A stretch of DNA of 64,000 bases from Serratia liquefaciens ATCC 27592 (GCF_000422085.1 NC_021741.1:4774001-4838000), one strand, 5' to 3'. Positions 32,231 to 56,234 are shown, numbered from the stretch's first letter. The notes: generated by a model from the letters alone, not told the origin. Numbers and translations are program-made.

Positions 32231-33520
32231 ATGAAAAACAACTACAATCTCCGAAGCATCGCAGCCAAAGCCATCGGCCAGGTGCTGGATCAGGGCCAAT
32301 CTCTCAGTACTGTCTTGCCACCACTGCAAAAATCCATTTCTGACAAAGACCGCGCTCTGCTGCAGGAGTTATGCTTCGGCACCCTGCGCGTGCTGCCGCA
32401 GTTGGAATGGTGTATTCAGCAATTGATGGCCAAGCCAATGACCGGCAAACAGCGCACGCTGCACTATCTGCTGATGGTCGGCCTGTACCAACTGCTGTAT
32501 ACCCGCATCCCAGCTCATGCAGTGCTGGCGGAAACGGTAGAAGGCGCCGTCGCGCTGAAACGGCCGCAGCTTAAAGGGCTGATCAACGGTGTATTGCGAC
32601 AGTTCCAACGACAGCAGGAAGAGTTGCTGCAACGCGCCGCCAATAATGACAGCCGCTATCTGCATCCAAGCTGGCTTTTGAAACGTATCCAGCAAGCCTA
32701 CCCCGCGCAGTGGGAACAAATCGTCGATGCCAATAATCAGAAACCACCGATGTGGCTGCGTGTCAGCCGACTTCATCACACCCGTGAAGATTATTTGCAG
32801 CTGATGGCGCAGGCGGGTATTGCAGCCGAACCCCATACCGAATATCGCGATGCAATACGCCTGCTGGCGCCATGCGCCGTTACCGACCTGCCGGGATTTG
32901 CCGACGGCTGGGTTACCGTGCAGGATGCTTCCGCTCAGGGTTGTGTCGATCTGCTGGATCCGCAAGACGGAGAACAGATCCTCGATCTGTGTGCCGCTCC
33001 CGGCGGCAAAACCACGCATATTCTGGAAGCTGCGCCCAAAGCTCATGTCATGGCGGTCGATATCGATGAGCAACGCCTGAGTCGAGTCAAAGAAAACCTG
33101 CAACGCCTGCGTTTACACGCCGAGGTCAAGCAAGGCGATGGACGTACACCGCAAGACTGGTGTGGTGATAAGCAATTCGATCGCATTTTGCTGGATGCAC
33201 CGTGCTCTGCCACGGGTGTGATCCGCCGTCATCCGGATATCAAATGGTTGCGTCGCGATAGTGACATCGCTGAACTGGCTACGCTGCAGGCCGAGATTAT
33301 CGAAGCCATTTGGCCACATCTCAAAAAGGGCGGTGTGATGGTATACGCTACCTGCTCAATTTTGCCGGCAGAGAACGCGGAGCAGATTACCGCTTTCCTC
33401 CAGCGCCATCCCGAAGCCCGTCTGGTTGAAACCGGCGATGAACAGCAGCCTGGCCGACAGAATCTTCCCCATCCGGAGGATGGAGATGGCTTCTTTTACG
33501 CTAAGCTGATTAAAATGTAG
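32231..33520 (+). CDS. rsmB: 16S rRNA m5C967 methyltransferase
   Basis: A 429-residue SAM-dependent RNA methyltransferase for C967 of 16S rRNA. An N-terminal NusB-like RNA-binding domain spans about residues 5-140. The Rossmann methylase shows [12 protein letters not shown] (SAM loop), [10 protein letters not shown] and the catalytic cysteine in [11 protein letters not shown]. Length equals E. coli RsmB (429). Part of the def-fmt-rsmB-trkA run. Confidence 0.96.
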   Translation: MKNNYNLRSIAAKAIGQVLDQGQSLSTVLPPLQKSISDKDRALLQELCFGTLRVLPQLEWCIQQLMAKPMTGKQRTLHYLLMVGLYQLLYTRIPAHAVLAETVEGAVALKRPQLKGLINGVLRQFQRQQEELLQRAANNDSRYLHPSWLLKRIQQAYPAQWEQIVDANNQKPPMWLRVSRLHHTREDYLQLMAQAGIAAEPHTEYRDAIRLLAPCAVTDLPGFADGWVTVQDASAQGCVDLLDPQDGEQILDLCAAPGGKTTHILEAAPKAHVMAVDIDEQRLSRVKENLQRLRLHAEVKQGDGRTPQDWCGDKQFDRILLDAPCSATGVIRRHPDIKWLRRDSDIAELATLQAEIIEAIWPHLKKGGVMVYATCSILPAENAEQITAFLQRHPEARLVETGDEQQPGRQNLPHPEDGDGFFYAKLIKM

Positions 33521-33534
33521 CTATTCAGTATTCA

Positions 33535-33556
33535 GGGCGCGGCTGTTGCGCCCTTT
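33535..33556 (+). terminator. Weak hairpin after rsmB
   Basis: GGGCGC / GCGCCC, a 6-bp stem with 7-base loop followed by TTTC, 15 bases after the rsmB stop. Possibly an attenuator before trkA. Confidence 0.4.
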
Positions 33557-33597
33557 CAGAAAACCTTCAGCGGTTTCAGTGTGAAGCAGAGAAGCGA

Positions 33598-34974
33598 ATG
33601 AAAATAATTATTCTTGGTGCCGGTCAGGTTGGTGGAACACTGGCGGAAAACCTGGTAGGCGAAAACAACGACATTACCGTCGTGGATACCGACTCTGGCC
33701 GTCTGCGTCAGCTGCAGGATAAGTTCGACCTGCGGGTTGTTCAGGGCTACGGTTCCCATCCACGCGTACTGCGAGAAGCAGGCGCAGAAGATGCCGACAT
33801 GCTGGTTGCGGTCACTAACTCTGACGAAACCAACATGATTGCCTGTCAGATTGCCTATTCGCTGTTTAATACGCCGAACCGAATCGCCCGTATCCGCGCG
33901 CCTGAATATATCCGTGAATCAGAGAAACTGTTTCAACCTGAAGCGGTGCCCATTGACCATTTGATCTCGCCTGAACAGCTGGTTATCGATTACATCTATA
34001 AATTAATTGAATACCCTGGAGCATTACAGGTGGTGAACTTTGCAGAAGGCAAAGTCAGCATCGCTGCAGTAAAAGCCTATTACGGCGGCCCGTTGGTGGG
34101 TAATGCCCTGTCTTCTATGCGTGAGCATATGCCGCATATCGATACCCGCGTTGCCGCTATATTCCGTCAGGATCGGCCGATCCGCCCACAGGGCTCTACA
34201 ATTATCGAAGCCGGAGACGAAGTGTTCTTTGTTGCGGCTTCACAGCATATCCGTGCGGTAATGAGTGAGCTACAACGGCTGGAAAAACCTTATAAACGCA
34301 TCATGATTGTCGGCGGCGGTAACGTCGGTGCTGGCCTGGCGCAGCGCTTGGAGAAATCCTACAACGTGAAGCTGATCGAACGTAATCAGCAACGCGCCAC
34401 GGAGCTGGCCGAACAGCTGCATGACACCATCGTGTTCTATGGCGATGCCTCCGACCAGGAGTTATTGGCAGAAGAGCATGTTGATCAGGTCGATGTTTTT
34501 ATCGCTATCACCAATGATGACGAAGCCAACATCATGTCTGCCATGCTCGCCAAACGTATGGGTGCCAAAAAGGTGATGGTGTTAATTCAGCGTCGTGCCT
34601 ACGTTGACCTGGTGCAGGGCAGCGTCATCGACATTGCCATTTCCCCTCAGCAAGCCACGATCTCAGCGTTGCTGGGCCACGTACGTAAAGCAGATATCGT
34701 CAGTGTTTCATCGCTACGGCGCGGCGTGGCAGAGGCCATTGAAGCTATTGCACACGGTGACGAGAGCACCTCAAAAGTAGTTGGGCGTATCGTTGAAGAT
34801 ATTAAATTACCGCCGGGCACGACCATTGGCGCCATTGTCCGCGGTGATGACGTAATTATCGCCAACGGCAGCAGCAAAATCGAACAGGGCGATCACGTCA
34901 TTATGTTTATTACCGATAAAAAGTTCGTTCCTGACGTTGAACGTTTGTTCCAACCAAGTCCGTTCTTCCTGTAG
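33598..34974 (+). CDS. trkA: Trk potassium uptake NAD-binding subunit TrkA
   Basis: A 458-residue peripheral membrane protein that gates the TrkH/TrkG potassium channels. It has two RCK units, each with a nucleotide-binding Rossmann domain ([13 protein letters not shown] near residue 7 and [14 protein letters not shown] near residue 238) and a TrkA_C domain (about 145-225 and 370-455). Length equals E. coli TrkA. Confidence 0.97.
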   Translation: MKIIILGAGQVGGTLAENLVGENNDITVVDTDSGRLRQLQDKFDLRVVQGYGSHPRVLREAGAEDADMLVAVTNSDETNMIACQIAYSLFNTPNRIARIRAPEYIRESEKLFQPEAVPIDHLISPEQLVIDYIYKLIEYPGALQVVNFAEGKVSIAAVKAYYGGPLVGNALSSMREHMPHIDTRVAAIFRQDRPIRPQGSTIIEAGDEVFFVAASQHIRAVMSELQRLEKPYKRIMIVGGGNVGAGLAQRLEKSYNVKLIERNQQRATELAEQLHDTIVFYGDASDQELLAEEHVDQVDVFIAITNDDEANIMSAMLAKRMGAKKVMVLIQRRAYVDLVQGSVIDIAISPQQATISALLGHVRKADIVSVSSLRRGVAEAIEAIAHGDESTSKVVGRIVEDIKLPPGTTIGAIVRGDDVIIANGSSKIEQGDHVIMFITDKKFVPDVERLFQPSPFFL

Positions 34975-35119
34975 AACGAATTAATTGTCCCATGGTCTAT
35001 AATCAGGTTGATATTCGTTGCCGTGGGTAAGAAGAGATAAAAACTTTTCTCTGCTTATTGTGGCAAAGGGAAATTGCTTTGTTAAACTTGAGTTATTAAT
35101 TCTGCAAGGGGTGCGTTCT

Positions 35120-35536
35120 ATGAGTATGATGAAAGAGTTTCGTGAGTTTGCCATGCGTGGCAACGTGGTTGATTTGGCAGTCGGTGTGATTATCGGTGCA
35201 GCATTCGGCAAGATCGTATCGTCTTTCGTTGCAGATATCATCATGCCACCGCTGGGTTTACTGATCGGCGGCGTTGACTTCAAACAGTTCCACCTGGTGT
35301 TACGCGAAGCTCAGGGCGCGGTGCCTGCAGTAGTGATGAACTACGGTTCATTCATTCAAACCGTTTTTGATTTTGTTATTGTTGCCTTTGCTATTTTCCT
35401 GGCAATTAAGTTAATGAACAAAGTACGTCGCAAACAGGAAGAAGCGCCAGCCGCACCACCTGTGCCAACTGCAGAAGAGAAGCTTCTGACTGAAATTCGC
35501 GATTTGCTCAGTCATCAGCAGCAACCAAAACTGTAA
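35120..35536 (+). CDS. mscL: Large-conductance mechanosensitive channel
   Basis: A 138-residue inner-membrane channel that opens on hypo-osmotic shock. The start [15 protein letters not shown] aligns with E. coli MscL; GGGGTG is upstream. TM1 ([18 protein letters not shown]) has the hydrophobic gate and TM2 lies at about residues 75-98, followed by a charged cytoplasmic helix at the end. I prefer the ATG at 35120 over an earlier in-frame start at 35018 inside the leader. Confidence 0.97.
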   Translation: MSMMKEFREFAMRGNVVDLAVGVIIGAAFGKIVSSFVADIIMPPLGLLIGGVDFKQFHLVLREAQGAVPAVVMNYGSFIQTVFDFVIVAFAIFLAIKLMNKVRRKQEEAPAAPPVPTAEEKLLTEIRDLLSHQQQPKL

Positions 35537-35556
35537 ATCAGTTAATCCTGTGCTAA

Positions 35557-35587
35557 TAAAAAGCCATCTAAATCAGATGGCTTTTTT
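35557..35587. terminator. Bidirectional terminator between mscL and arfA
   Basis: AAAAAGCCATCT pairs with AGATGGCTTTTTT (8-bp core plus A/T arms, 5-base loop). T-tracts exist on both strands, so it can end mscL on + and arfA on -. Confidence 0.9.
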
Positions 35588-35593
35588 AATGCC

Positions 35594-35800
35594 TTAAAAC
35601 CAGAAGGCCAGTGGTAAATTATCATTTGATAGTTTGCCACTGGCCTCCCAATTACCGCCTTTTGCGTGTTTGTCTTTACGCCGGTAGCTGCCTTTCCCTT
35701 TGGTATTTTTCTCTACCCGTTGGCGAAATAGTGGATCATGCAACAGTGCCTCAATGGCATTGTCCTGGATCTTACCTTTAGTATGTCGGTATTGAGTCAT
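35594..35800 (-). CDS. arfA: Alternative ribosome-rescue factor A
   Basis: A 68-residue basic protein that rescues ribosomes stalled on non-stop mRNA by recruiting release factor 2. The N-terminal core ([23 protein letters not shown]) and KGKGSYRRK match the family. A strong stem-loop lies within the last codons (35606-35645). In E. coli such a hairpin is cut by RNase III, yielding a stop-less mRNA that makes ArfA only when tmRNA is deficient. The same control is expected here. Confidence 0.93.
   Translation of the reverse strand: MTQYRHTKGKIQDNAIEALLHDPLFRQRVEKNTKGKGSYRRKDKHAKGGNWEASGKLSNDNLPLAFWF
35606..35645 (-). promoter_or_regulatory. RNase III-type hairpin inside arfA
   Basis: GGCCAGTGG (35606-35614) and CCACTGGCC (35637-35645) form a perfect 9-bp stem, extended inward by AAA/TTT and TTATCA/TGATAG pairing. 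It spans roughly codons 52-65 of 68. Known arfA biology in E. coli makes this the likely self-truncation element. Confidence 0.8.
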
Positions 35801-35884
35801 GGTAATTCACCTTGTTTGTCTATGGTTATAAAACGAGAAGATAATACTGCCAGCAGTATAAAAATTAAAGGGCCGGCAAGCCTG

Positions 35885-36316
35885 TCAGGCACCCTTTTTC
35901 ACTTTTTCATCGCTGGCGCCCTGTTCCAGCGCTTCCAGAATCGAGCAATAATTGCTGGTATGTGCGCTTCCGCAGCAGGCATCACTAAGGCGCTTTAGCG
36001 ACTCACGCATCCGCGTTAATTCCTTAAGCTTGTTCTCGACTTCGCTCAGACGCGCATCGACGATCGACTTCGATTCCTGGCAGGTATGATGCTCAGGATC
36101 GACACGGATCGACAGCAGTTCAGCAATGGTTTCCAGCGTAAAACCGAGCTGCTTGGCATAACGGATAAAGCGCAACCGCTGCAGGTCTTGATCGCTGTAC
36201 AAGCGATAGCCGCCTTCGGTACGAATGTTATGATCCATCATTCCCTGCTTCTCGTAATAACGCACGGTATCCGGCGTCACATCGGCAAGTTTTGCCAGTT
36301 GCCCTATCTTAAACAT
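35885..36316 (-). CDS. zntR: Zn(II)-responsive MerR-family regulator ZntR
   Basis: A 143-residue activator that senses zinc and drives the zntA exporter. The N-terminal MerR winged helix (KIGQLAKLADVTPDTVRYYEKQG) is followed by a dimer helix and the metal site: Cys in HHTCQES and the C-terminal ACCGSAHTSNYC loop, with the His expected for Zn sensing. I take the ATG that overlaps the yhdN stop; a GTG one codon earlier is possible. Confidence 0.93.
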   Translation of the reverse strand: MFKIGQLAKLADVTPDTVRYYEKQGMMDHNIRTEGGYRLYSDQDLQRLRFIRYAKQLGFTLETIAELLSIRVDPEHHTCQESKSIVDARLSEVENKLKELTRMRESLKRLSDACCGSAHTSNYCSILEALEQGASDEKVKKGA

Positions 36317-36690
36317 CACTCTTCCTCCGGCGAAAATTTGCTGCTCAATGCTCTCTGATATTCACCGTGTAAAAAATCTGTGCTCATTCCAGCCTGACGA
36401 AGACGATGTTCCAACAGGGCCATTCGCTTGCCAAGTTCGGCATAGTCTGGATGTTCGCTATCAATTCCCTGTAGCAAACGGGCAATGTTCAAAGCCTCTT
36501 TACGATCTTCGAGCTCGGCAGGTAGATAGCCAGCATTTTTTAGCAGGCGAAAACCTGTCCGCAATTCAGCGGGCACGGCACTGTCATCATCCAACTCTAG
36601 TGGCTGCCCCTGGCCGGGCAAGTTATCTAACTCACCTTTCGCCTGCGCATCAAGAATATGGCGCTCCGCCCACTGATCAAGTAGCCACAT
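36316..36690 (-). CDS. yhdN: YhdN, DUF1992 protein
   Basis: A 124-residue protein with the J-domain-like DUF1992 motif near the start (WLLDQWAERHILDAQAKGELDNLPGQG as adjoining segments). Function unknown; chaperone-related roles have been suggested for related domains. I start at MWLLDQWAE (36690); the frame is open further upstream but the extra residues fit no family. It overlaps zntR, so the two are co-transcribed. Confidence 0.87.
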   Translation of the reverse strand: MWLLDQWAERHILDAQAKGELDNLPGQGQPLELDDDSAVPAELRTGFRLLKNAGYLPAELEDRKEALNIARLLQGIDSEHPDYAELGKRMALLEHRLRQAGMSTDFLHGEYQRALSSKFSPEEE

Positions 36691-36795
36691 AACATACTCT
36701 CTCAACTGACTGATGAATAGCGTTAGCATAGCGGATAGGGAGGGGGATCTTAAGCCTGGCGGGGAAAGAACGCACGTTTGGCTGATTATGGACGT

Positions 36796-36823
36796 AAAAA
36801 AACCGGGCAAGCCCGGTTTTTTT
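36796..36823 (-). terminator. Alpha operon terminator
   Basis: AAAAAAACCGGGC pairs perfectly with GCCCGGTTTTTTT around a 2-base loop, 14 bases after the rplQ stop. A strong intrinsic terminator with T-runs on both strands. Confidence 0.93.
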
Positions 36824-36836
36824 ACGCGTCTACAGA

Positions 36837-37250
<414 letters not shown>

Positions 37251-37266
37251 TTAACCTGTGATCCGG

Positions 37267-38256
37267 TTACTCGTCAGCAATGCTTGCCGGTGGCCAATTT
37301 TCCAGGCGCATGCCCAGAGAAAGTCCACGGGAGGCCAGCACGTCTTTAATCTCAGTAAGAGATTTTTTACCCAGGTTCGGCGTTTTCAGCAACTCAACCT
37401 CGGTACGCTGTACCAGATCACCGATGTAGTGGATAGCTTCTGCCTTAAGGCAGTTAGCAGAGCGGACAGTCAATTCCAGATCGTCAACAGGGCGCAGCAG
37501 GATCGGATCGAACTCTGGTTTTTCTTCTTTAACTTCCGGTTGACGTACATCACGCAAGTCAACGAAGGCTTCAAGTTGTTCGGCCAGGATGGTTGCCGCA
37601 CGGCGGATCGCCTCTTCAGGATCGATCGTGCCATTGGTTTCCATTTCGATTACCAGCTTGTCCAGGTCAGTACGCTGTTCTACACGCGCTGCTTCAACAT
37701 TGTAGGCAATACGCTCTACAGGGCTATAGCATGCGTCAACCAACAGACGACCGATCGGGCGCTCATCTTCTTCCGAATGAATTCGGGCAGAAGCCGGCAC
37801 ATAACCACGACCACGTTGAACTTTGATACGCATGCTGATAGCAGCGTTTTCATCGGTCAGGTGGCAGATCACGTGCTGAGGCTTGACGATTTCGACATCA
37901 CCATCATGGGTAATGTCGGCAGCGGTCACAGGGCCAATGCCAGATTTATTCAGGGTAAGAATAACTTCATCTTTGCCTTGAACTCTCACCGCCAGCCCTT
38001 TCAGGTTGAGCAGGATCTCCAGGATATCTTCCTGTACGCCTTCTTTGGTGCTGTACTCGTGCAGTACACCATCAATCTCAACCTCGGTCACCGCGCAACC
38101 CGGCATAGATGAAAGCAGAATACGGCGCAGTGCGTTGCCAAGAGTATGGCCAAAGCCACGCTCTAAAGGCTCAAGGGTCACCTTGGCGTGCGTCGAACTG
38201 ACTTGCTCGATATCTACCAGGCGCGGTTTTAGAAACTCTGTCACAGAACCCTGCAT
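37267..38256 (-). CDS. rpoA: RNA polymerase alpha subunit
   Basis: A 329-residue subunit that nucleates core polymerase assembly and contacts activators and UP elements. The N-terminal dimer domain runs to about residue 235, with [14 protein letters not shown]; after a flexible linker the C-terminal domain (about 250-329) contains [11 protein letters not shown], including the UP-element-binding arginine (R265 of E. coli), and [11 protein letters not shown]. Length equals E. coli. Confidence 0.99.
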
Positions 38257-38281
38257 TGTGTCCTCTCTTTGGTACTAAGCC

Positions 38282-38920
<639 letters not shown>

Positions 38921-38932
38921 CTAAAAGCAGCG

Positions 38933-39325
<393 letters not shown>

Positions 39326-39338
39326 TCAATCACCCTGA

Positions 39339-39695
39339 TTATTTCTTGATCGGTTTACGCGGACCCTTACGGGTACGTGCGTTGGTCTTCGTACGCTGAC
39401 CGCGAACTGGCAGACCACGACGATGACGCAAACCACGGTATGTACCAAGATCCATCAGACGCTTGATGCTCAGGGTAACTTCACGACGCAAATCACCTTC
39501 TACAGTGAATTTGGCGACTGCTTCACGCAGCTGTTCAATTTGCTCTTCAGACAGCTCACTGATCTTAACATGTTCAGCAATACCCGTAGCTGCACAGATA
39601 GACTGTGAGCGGGTTTTACCGATTCCGAAGATCGACGTTAAGGCGATTACGGTATGTTTATGATCAGGAATGTTAATGCCTGCTATACGGGCCAC
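39339..39695 (-). CDS. rpsM: 30S ribosomal protein S13
   Basis: A 118-residue protein of the 30S head that contacts t[22 protein letters not shown] and [19 protein letters not shown] are diagnostic. First gene of the alpha operon; it may start with GTG in E. coli, here the sequence shows GTG or ATG usage at the same place (GTGGCCCG context). Its leader should form the S4-binding pseudoknot. Confidence 0.99.
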   Translation of the reverse strand: MARIAGINIPDHKHTVIALTSIFGIGKTRSQSICAATGIAEHVKISELSEEQIEQLREAVAKFTVEGDLRREVTLSIKRLMDLGTYRGLRHRRGLPVRGQRTKTNARTRKGPRKPIKK

Positions 39696-39787
39696 TATGC
39701 ACTCCTACTATTTTATACGGCAACACCATTCTGAAAAGCCCGTTTTCAGGATACTCAAATAATGTTGCAGCTACATACAAAAGATTG

Positions 39788-39823
39788 GCTGGCTAATCTA
39801 GCCAGCTCAACCCAACTTTGCAA
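39788..39823 (-). promoter_or_regulatory. Alpha operon promoter overlapping spc terminator hairpin
   Basis: -35 TTGCAA (39818-39823) and -10 TAGATT (39795-39800) are 17 bases apart. A perfect hairpin GCTGGCTA / TAGCCAGC (39788-39806), followed on the - strand by CAATCTTTT, overlaps the -10 region and serves as the distal spc terminator. The sequence is nearly that of E. coli. The ~100 bases downstream hold the expected S4 pseudoknot target. Confidence 0.8.
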
Positions 39824-39841
39824 GAAAAATATGCGAGATAA

Positions 39842-39991
<150 letters not shown>

Positions 39992-41323
39992 TTAGCGGTT
40001 ATAGCCTTTCAGGTTTGCTTTCTTCAATGCAGACTCGTACTGACTTGACATCATCAGAGTTTGCACTTGAGCCATAAAGTCCATGATGACGACAACCACG
40101 ATCAGTAGCGAGGTACCACCAAAGTAGAATGGTACTTTCATTGCATCACGCATGAACTCCGGGATCAGGCAGATGAAAGTAATGTACATCGCGCCCACCA
40201 GGGTTAAACGCGTCATTACTTTATCGATGTACTTCGCCGTTTGCTCTCCCGGACGAATTCCTGGTACGAAGGCACCGGACTTCTTCAGGTTATCTGCTGT
40301 CTCACGCGGGTTGAAAACCAACGCCGTGTAAAAGAAACAGAAGAAGATGATTGCAGACGCATAGAGTAACACATAAAGCGGTTGCCCTGGCTGCAAATAC
40401 AGCGAAATCGTTGTCAGCCAGTTCCAACCGGTACCGCCCCCAAACCATGATGCAATCGTGGCTGGGAACAGAATAATGCTGGAAGCGAAGATTGCCGGGA
40501 TTACCCCTGCCATATTCACTTTCAACGGTAAGTGTGTGCTCTGTGCTGCATAAACACGACGACCTTGTTGACGCTTCGCATAGTTAACGACGATACGACG
40601 TTGACCACGTTCTATGAAAACAACGAAGAAGGTTACTGCAAACACTAATACTGCAACCAACAGCAACAGGAGGAAGTGCAGGTCGCCTTGCCGGGCTTGC
40701 TCAATAGTATGGGCCACTGCCGGCGGAAGTCCCGCTACAATACCTGCGAAGATAATGATCGAAATACCGTTGCCGATACCGCGCTCAGTAATCTGTTCGC
40801 CCAGCCACATCAGGAACATTGTCCCGGTAACCAGACTCACTACAGCAGTAAAGTAGAATGCAAAGCCTGGGTTTAACACCAGACCCTGCATACCAGGCAT
40901 ATTCGGCAGACCGGTAGCAATACCGATCGACTGGAATATGGCCAACACCAGCGTACCGTAGCGGGTGTACTGGCTAATCTTGCGACGGCCAGCCTCCCCT
41001 TCTTTCTTGATTTCTGCTAACGCTGGATGAACCACCGTCAACAGCTGGATAATGATCGATGCCGAAATATACGGCATGATCCCCAGAGCAAAGATAGAAG
41101 CACGGCTGAGGGCACCACCAGAGAACATGTTAAACATTTCAATGATAGTGCCTCTCTGCTGCTCAAGCAATTTGGCAAGCACAGTGGCATCGATACCAGG
41201 AATCGGAATAAAAGAGCCGATACGGAAGACAATCAGCGCGCCGATGACAAACAAAAGTCTGCGCTTCAGCTCGCCGAGCCCGCCTTTAGCACTTTGAAAA
41301 TCTAATCCTGGTTGCTTAGCCAT
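39992..41323 (-). CDS. secY: Protein translocase subunit SecY
   Basis: A 443-residue channel subunit of the SecYEG translocon with ten membrane helices. [15 protein letters not shown] in TM2, the cytoplasmic [18 protein letters not shown] loop and NFKKSG/ENLKKSG-type C-terminal part are typical. Length equals E. coli. Penultimate gene of the spc operon, 7 bases after rplO. Confidence 0.99.
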   Translation of the reverse strand: MAKQPGLDFQSAKGGLGELKRRLLFVIGALIVFRIGSFIPIPGIDATVLAKLLEQQRGTIIEMFNMFSGGALSRASIFALGIMPYISASIIIQLLTVVHPALAEIKKEGEAGRRKISQYTRYGTLVLAIFQSIGIATGLPNMPGMQGLVLNPGFAFYFTAVVSLVTGTMFLMWLGEQITERGIGNGISIIIFAGIVAGLPPAVAHTIEQARQGDLHFLLLLLVAVLVFAVTFFVVFIERGQRRIVVNYAKRQQGRRVYAAQSTHLPLKVNMAGVIPAIFASSIILFPATIASWFGGGTGWNWLTTISLYLQPGQPLYVLLYASAIIFFCFFYTALVFNPRETADNLKKSGAFVPGIRPGEQTAKYIDKVMTRLTLVGAMYITFICLIPEFMRDAMKVPFYFGGTSLLIVVVVIMDFMAQVQTLMMSSQYESALKKANLKGYNR

Positions 41324-41330
41324 CTGCTAC

Positions 41331-41765
41331 TTATTCCTCAATTTTACCGCCAGCAGCTTCGATAGCAGCACGAGCGCCTTTGGTGACACGCAGACCACGC
41401 AGGGTAACCGGACGAGCGATTTCGCCAGAAAGCATAACTTTCGCGAATTCGATCTGGGTACCAACAACGTTAGCGGCTTTCAGCGTGTTCAGGTCGATTA
41501 CGTCGCCTTCAACAAGAGCCAGTTCAGACAGACGAACTTCTGCCGTGATCATAGCTTTGCGCGAGGTGAAGCCGAATTTCGGCAAACGACGATATAAAGG
41601 CATCTGACCACCTTCAAAACCACGACGTACGCCACCGCCAGAACGTGAGTTCTGACCTTTGTGACCACGACCAGCGGTTTTACCCAGGCCAGAACCAATA
41701 CCACGACCTACACGCTTCGGCGCATGCTTGGCACCTTCAGCCGGAGACAGAGTATTTAAACGCAT
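41331..41765 (-). CDS. rplO: 50S ribosomal protein L15
   Basis: A 144-residue large-subunit protein. [22 protein letters not shown] and the glycine-rich [21 protein letters not shown] are diagnostic. It sits between rpmD and secY. Confidence 0.99.
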   Translation of the reverse strand: MRLNTLSPAEGAKHAPKRVGRGIGSGLGKTAGRGHKGQNSRSGGGVRRGFEGGQMPLYRRLPKFGFTSRKAMITAEVRLSELALVEGDVIDLNTLKAANVVGTQIEFAKVMLSGEIARPVTLRGLRVTKGARAAIEAAGGKIEE

Positions 41766-41768
41766 CTG

Positions 41769-41948
41769 TTACTCCTCAACTTTAACCATGTAGGAAACCA
41801 GGTTGATCATACCGCGTACAGCAGGAGTATCCTCGCGCTCTACGGTGTGACCAATACGACGCAGACCCAGACCGAGCAGTGTAGCTTTATGCTTCGGCAG
41901 ACGGCCAATGGAGCTGCGAACTTGTGTTACTTTGATAGTCTTAGCCAT
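41769..41948 (-). CDS. rpmD: 50S ribosomal protein L30
   Basis: A 59-residue protein beginning [17 protein letters not shown] start at 41948 to match the E. coli length; two extra residues upstream (MT) are unlikely to be translated. Confidence 0.98.
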   Translation of the reverse strand: MAKTIKVTQVRSSIGRLPKHKATLLGLGLRRIGHTVEREDTPAVRGMINLVSYMVKVEE

Positions 41949-41954
41949 GGTCAA

Positions 41955-42832
<878 letters not shown>

Positions 42833-43366
42833 TTACTTCTTCTTAGCCTCTTTGGTACGCACGACTTCGTCGGCGTAACGGACACCCTTGCCTTTGTAAG
42901 GCTCAGGACGGCGGTAGGCACGCAGATCTGCAGCAACCTGGCCAATAACTTGTTTATCAGCGCCTTTCAGCACGATTTCAGTTTGGCTTGGGCATTCAGC
43001 AGTAATACCTGCTGGCAGCTGGTGATCGACTGGGTGAGAGAAGCCTAAGGCTAAATTCACCACGTTGCCTTTAACAGCAGCACGATAACCAACACCTACC
43101 AGTTGAAGCTTCTTGGTGAAGCCTTCGGTAACACCAACTACCATTGCGTTCAGCAGAGCGCGCGTAGTACCCGCTTGGGCCCAGGCGTTAGCAAAACCTT
43201 CGCGCGGAGCGAAAGTCAGTGCGTTAGCTTCTTGCTTCACTTCAACGGCGTCGTGGACAGTACGAGTCAGCTCGCCGTTCTTACCCTTAATCGAAATAAC
43301 CTGACCGTTGAGTTTTACCTCTACGCCGGCAGGAATGACGACGGGTGCTTTTGCAACACGAGACAT
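42833..43366 (-). CDS. rplF: 50S ribosomal protein L6
   Basis: A 177-residue protein near the factor-binding centre. [19 protein letters not shown] and the C-terminal [13 protein letters not shown] are diagnostic. Confidence 0.99.
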   Translation of the reverse strand: MSRVAKAPVVIPAGVEVKLNGQVISIKGKNGELTRTVHDAVEVKQEANALTFAPREGFANAWAQAGTTRALLNAMVVGVTEGFTKKLQLVGVGYRAAVKGNVVNLALGFSHPVDHQLPAGITAECPSQTEIVLKGADKQVIGQVAADLRAYRRPEPYKGKGVRYADEVVRTKEAKKK

Positions 43367-43380
43367 TCTTTCCTCCCGAA

Positions 43381-43779
<399 letters not shown>

Positions 43780-43803
43780 TTACTCCCGTGATTCAATTGG
43801 TAA

Positions 43804-44109
43804 TTACCAGCTAGCCTTTTTCAAGCCAGGTACTTCACCGCGCATAGCGGCTTCACGTAACTTGATACGGCTCAACCCGAATTTGCCCACATAACCATGT
43901 GGACGGCCAGTTTGGCGGCAGCGCTTACGCTGACGAGACGGGCTGGAATCACGCGGCAGAGTTTGCAGCTTGAGAACAGCATCCCAACGTTCTTCGTCGG
44001 ACGAGTTCACACCAGAAATGATAGCTTTCAGTTCCTCGCGTTTTGCGCGGTACTTTTCAGCCAGTTTCACGCGAACGACTTCGCGTGCTTTCATTGATTG
44101 CTTAGCCAT
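43804..44109 (-). CDS. rpsN: 30S ribosomal protein S14
   Basis: A 101-residue protein of the zinc-less (C-) type: [20 protein letters not shown] lacks the CxxC pairs of zinc forms. I start at [13 protein letters not shown] (44109); the frame is open further upstream into rplE, but only as a shadow. A zinc-dependent C+ S14 paralogue is not expected here. Confidence 0.98.
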   Translation of the reverse strand: MAKQSMKAREVVRVKLAEKYRAKREELKAIISGVNSSDEERWDAVLKLQTLPRDSSPSRQRKRCRQTGRPHGYVGKFGLSRIKLREAAMRGEVPGLKKASW

Positions 44110-44122
44110 CAGTAACCCTGCC

Positions 44123-45385
<1,263 letters not shown>

Positions 45386-45453
45386 CTAATGTCAACTACA
45401 ACTTTAGGACCTATTACTAGGTCGTTGAAAAGCCCCATAACCGAGGGCGCAGC

Positions 45454-45482
45454 ATTATAACACCGCTTCCAGAGTATGGGTA
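45454..45482 (-). promoter_or_regulatory. spc operon promoter
   Basis: A perfect -10 TATAAT (45454-45459) followed by the GC-rich discriminator GCTGCGCCC, as at growth-rate-controlled ribosomal promoters. The -35 region (TACCCA, 45477-45482) is weak. About 80 bases separate it from the rplN ATG. Confidence 0.7.
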
Positions 45483-45483
45483 G

Positions 45484-45515
45484 AAAAAATAAACGGCTCA
45501 TTTTCTGAGCCGTTT
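45484..45515 (-). terminator. S10 operon terminator
   Basis: AAACGGCTCA / TGAGCCGTTT (10-bp stem, 5-base loop, 45491-45515) followed on the - strand by ATTTTTTC, 25 bases after the rpsQ stop. Confidence 0.9.
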
Positions 45516-45539
45516 ATTAAGTTAGAGCCAGCTACTCTA

Positions 45540-47466
<1,927 letters not shown>

Positions 47467-47471
47467 CTACC

Positions 47472-47753
<282 letters not shown>

Positions 47754-47764
47754 TTATCCTCTAA

Positions 47765-50164
<2,400 letters not shown>

Positions 50165-50184
50165 TCAATCGCTCAATGACCTGA

Positions 50185-50708
<524 letters not shown>

Positions 50709-50881
50709 GCACAGATGGAAATATGCTCAGGATATCGGCATTTTTTACCGGCGGGTAACTAACGGGTGAAAACCGAGGGGGAAATTCGTCGGGATTAGGG
50801 TAAAGCTTTTTCGCTGCTCCCCGGCCCTGCCGGAGAAACTCATGCCGGCAGGAGAACATCGTTGTAAAAGGTATTTATTGC

Positions 50882-51346
50882 CTACAACTGAGCTTGGACA
50901 TAGTTCTGGATACCCAGACGCGCTATCAAATCCAGTTCAGTTTCCAGCCAGTCGATATGTTCTTCTTCATCGGCAAGAATTTCTATCATCAGGTCACGGC
51001 TGACATAGTCATGGATAGAATCAGCATAGGCGATGCCTTCACGCAGATTCTTGGCGCCATCCAATTCCAGGGCCAGGTCCGAACGCAACATTTCTTCGAT
51101 ATCTTCGCCAATGTTCAGCTTGCCGAGATCCTGCAAATTCGGAAGGCCTTCCAGAAACAGGATACGCTCGATATAACGATCGGCATGCTTCATTTCGTCG
51201 ATCGACTCGTGGTATTCCTTTTCATTGAGGCGTGTTAGCCCCCAGTTCTTGAACATTCGGGCGTGCAGGAAATATTGATTGATGGCAACCAGCTCGTTAC
51301 CGAGCAGTTTGTTGAGATGAGCAATGATCTTTTTATCGCCTTTCAT
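50882..51346 (-). CDS. bfr: Bacterioferritin
   Basis: A 154-residue subunit of the 24-mer haem-containing iron store. Ferroxidase ligands E18, E51, H54, E94, E127 and H130 and the haem-ligating M52 are all at the E. coli positions. I start at [11 protein letters not shown] (51346) with AGGAGG upstream. It follows bfd by 74 bases; a divergence from S10 control is expected because it has its own context. Confidence 0.97.
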   Translation of the reverse strand: MKGDKKIIAHLNKLLGNELVAINQYFLHARMFKNWGLTRLNEKEYHESIDEMKHADRYIERILFLEGLPNLQDLGKLNIGEDIEEMLRSDLALELDGAKNLREGIAYADSIHDYVSRDLMIEILADEEEHIDWLETELDLIARLGIQNYVQAQL

Positions 51347-51420
51347 AGGTAAATCCTCCTGGCCAGTTCTAAAAGTGTAGAAGCTGTAAGCCAAGAGTCA
51401 AAAAATAACCTTACCTTTAG

Positions 51421-51615
51421 TTAGGCAACTTCGTGCATTGGGATAATGGTTCCGCTTTCCTCCACCATAATCTGTCTTGCCTGACGAATGCACTTTCCGC
51501 AATCGGTACCAATCGGCACAAGTTCACGCAGTTGTTTCATGGTATGCGGGTTGTGCTGACGCACGGCTTTACGGATCGCTTTGTCAGTCACGGCATTACA
51601 CAGACATACGTACAT
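51421..51615 (-). CDS. bfd: Bacterioferritin-associated ferredoxin
   Basis: A 64-residue [2Fe-2S] protein that reduces ferric iron in Bfr to release it. Cluster ligands C4, C6, C39 and C42 (CLC ... DCGKC) are intact. In E. coli bfd is induced on iron starvation; I see no convincing Fur box in the ~100 bases upstream. Confidence 0.97.
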   Translation of the reverse strand: MYVCLCNAVTDKAIRKAVRQHNPHTMKQLRELVPIGTDCGKCIRQARQIMVEESGTIIPMHEVA

Positions 51616-51701
51616 AAGAGACTCACTTCTTAACCAATTCTGTAAGTCTAAATAGGAATGCTTTTTATTTCAATTAAGATTTGAGAAAATTGCATAAAAA
51701 A

Positions 51702-51725
51702 AGGGCACCGAAGTGCCCTCTTTTG
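51702..51725 (-). terminator. str operon terminator (after tufA)
   Basis: AGGGCAC / GTGCCCT (7-bp stem, CGAA-type tetraloop, 51702-51719) followed on the - strand by TTTTTTT, 27 bases after the tufA stop. Confidence 0.92.
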
Positions 51726-51745
51726 TGTCGAAAAATTATTCGCGA

Positions 51746-52960
<1,215 letters not shown>

Positions 52961-53000
52961 TCATGGAGAGAGCACTGATCAATGTGTTAAACCCGAAAGC

Positions 53001-55124
<2,124 letters not shown>

Positions 55125-55212
55125 CTATTGCCTTAGGCGTTCAAGTTCGGTTAACCCAAGCGGGTTGGCTTCTTGAAGCGCCCGCTTGGTTAGCATAACT
55201 ACTGCGTGGCAA

Positions 55213-55698
<486 letters not shown>

Positions 55699-55779
55699 TT
55701 AATTCAGGATTGTCCAAAACTCTACGAGTTTATTTTGACATTAAAGTGAAAATGTTTGGCCTTACTTAACGGAGAACCA

Positions 55780-56208
<429 letters not shown>

Positions 56209-56234
56209 CTACTGGCAAAGTACGAGGACGCAGA

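Noticed and set aside
51616..51690. Fur box upstream of bfd
   Set aside because: The AT-rich stretch does not match the 19-base Fur consensus well enough to call.
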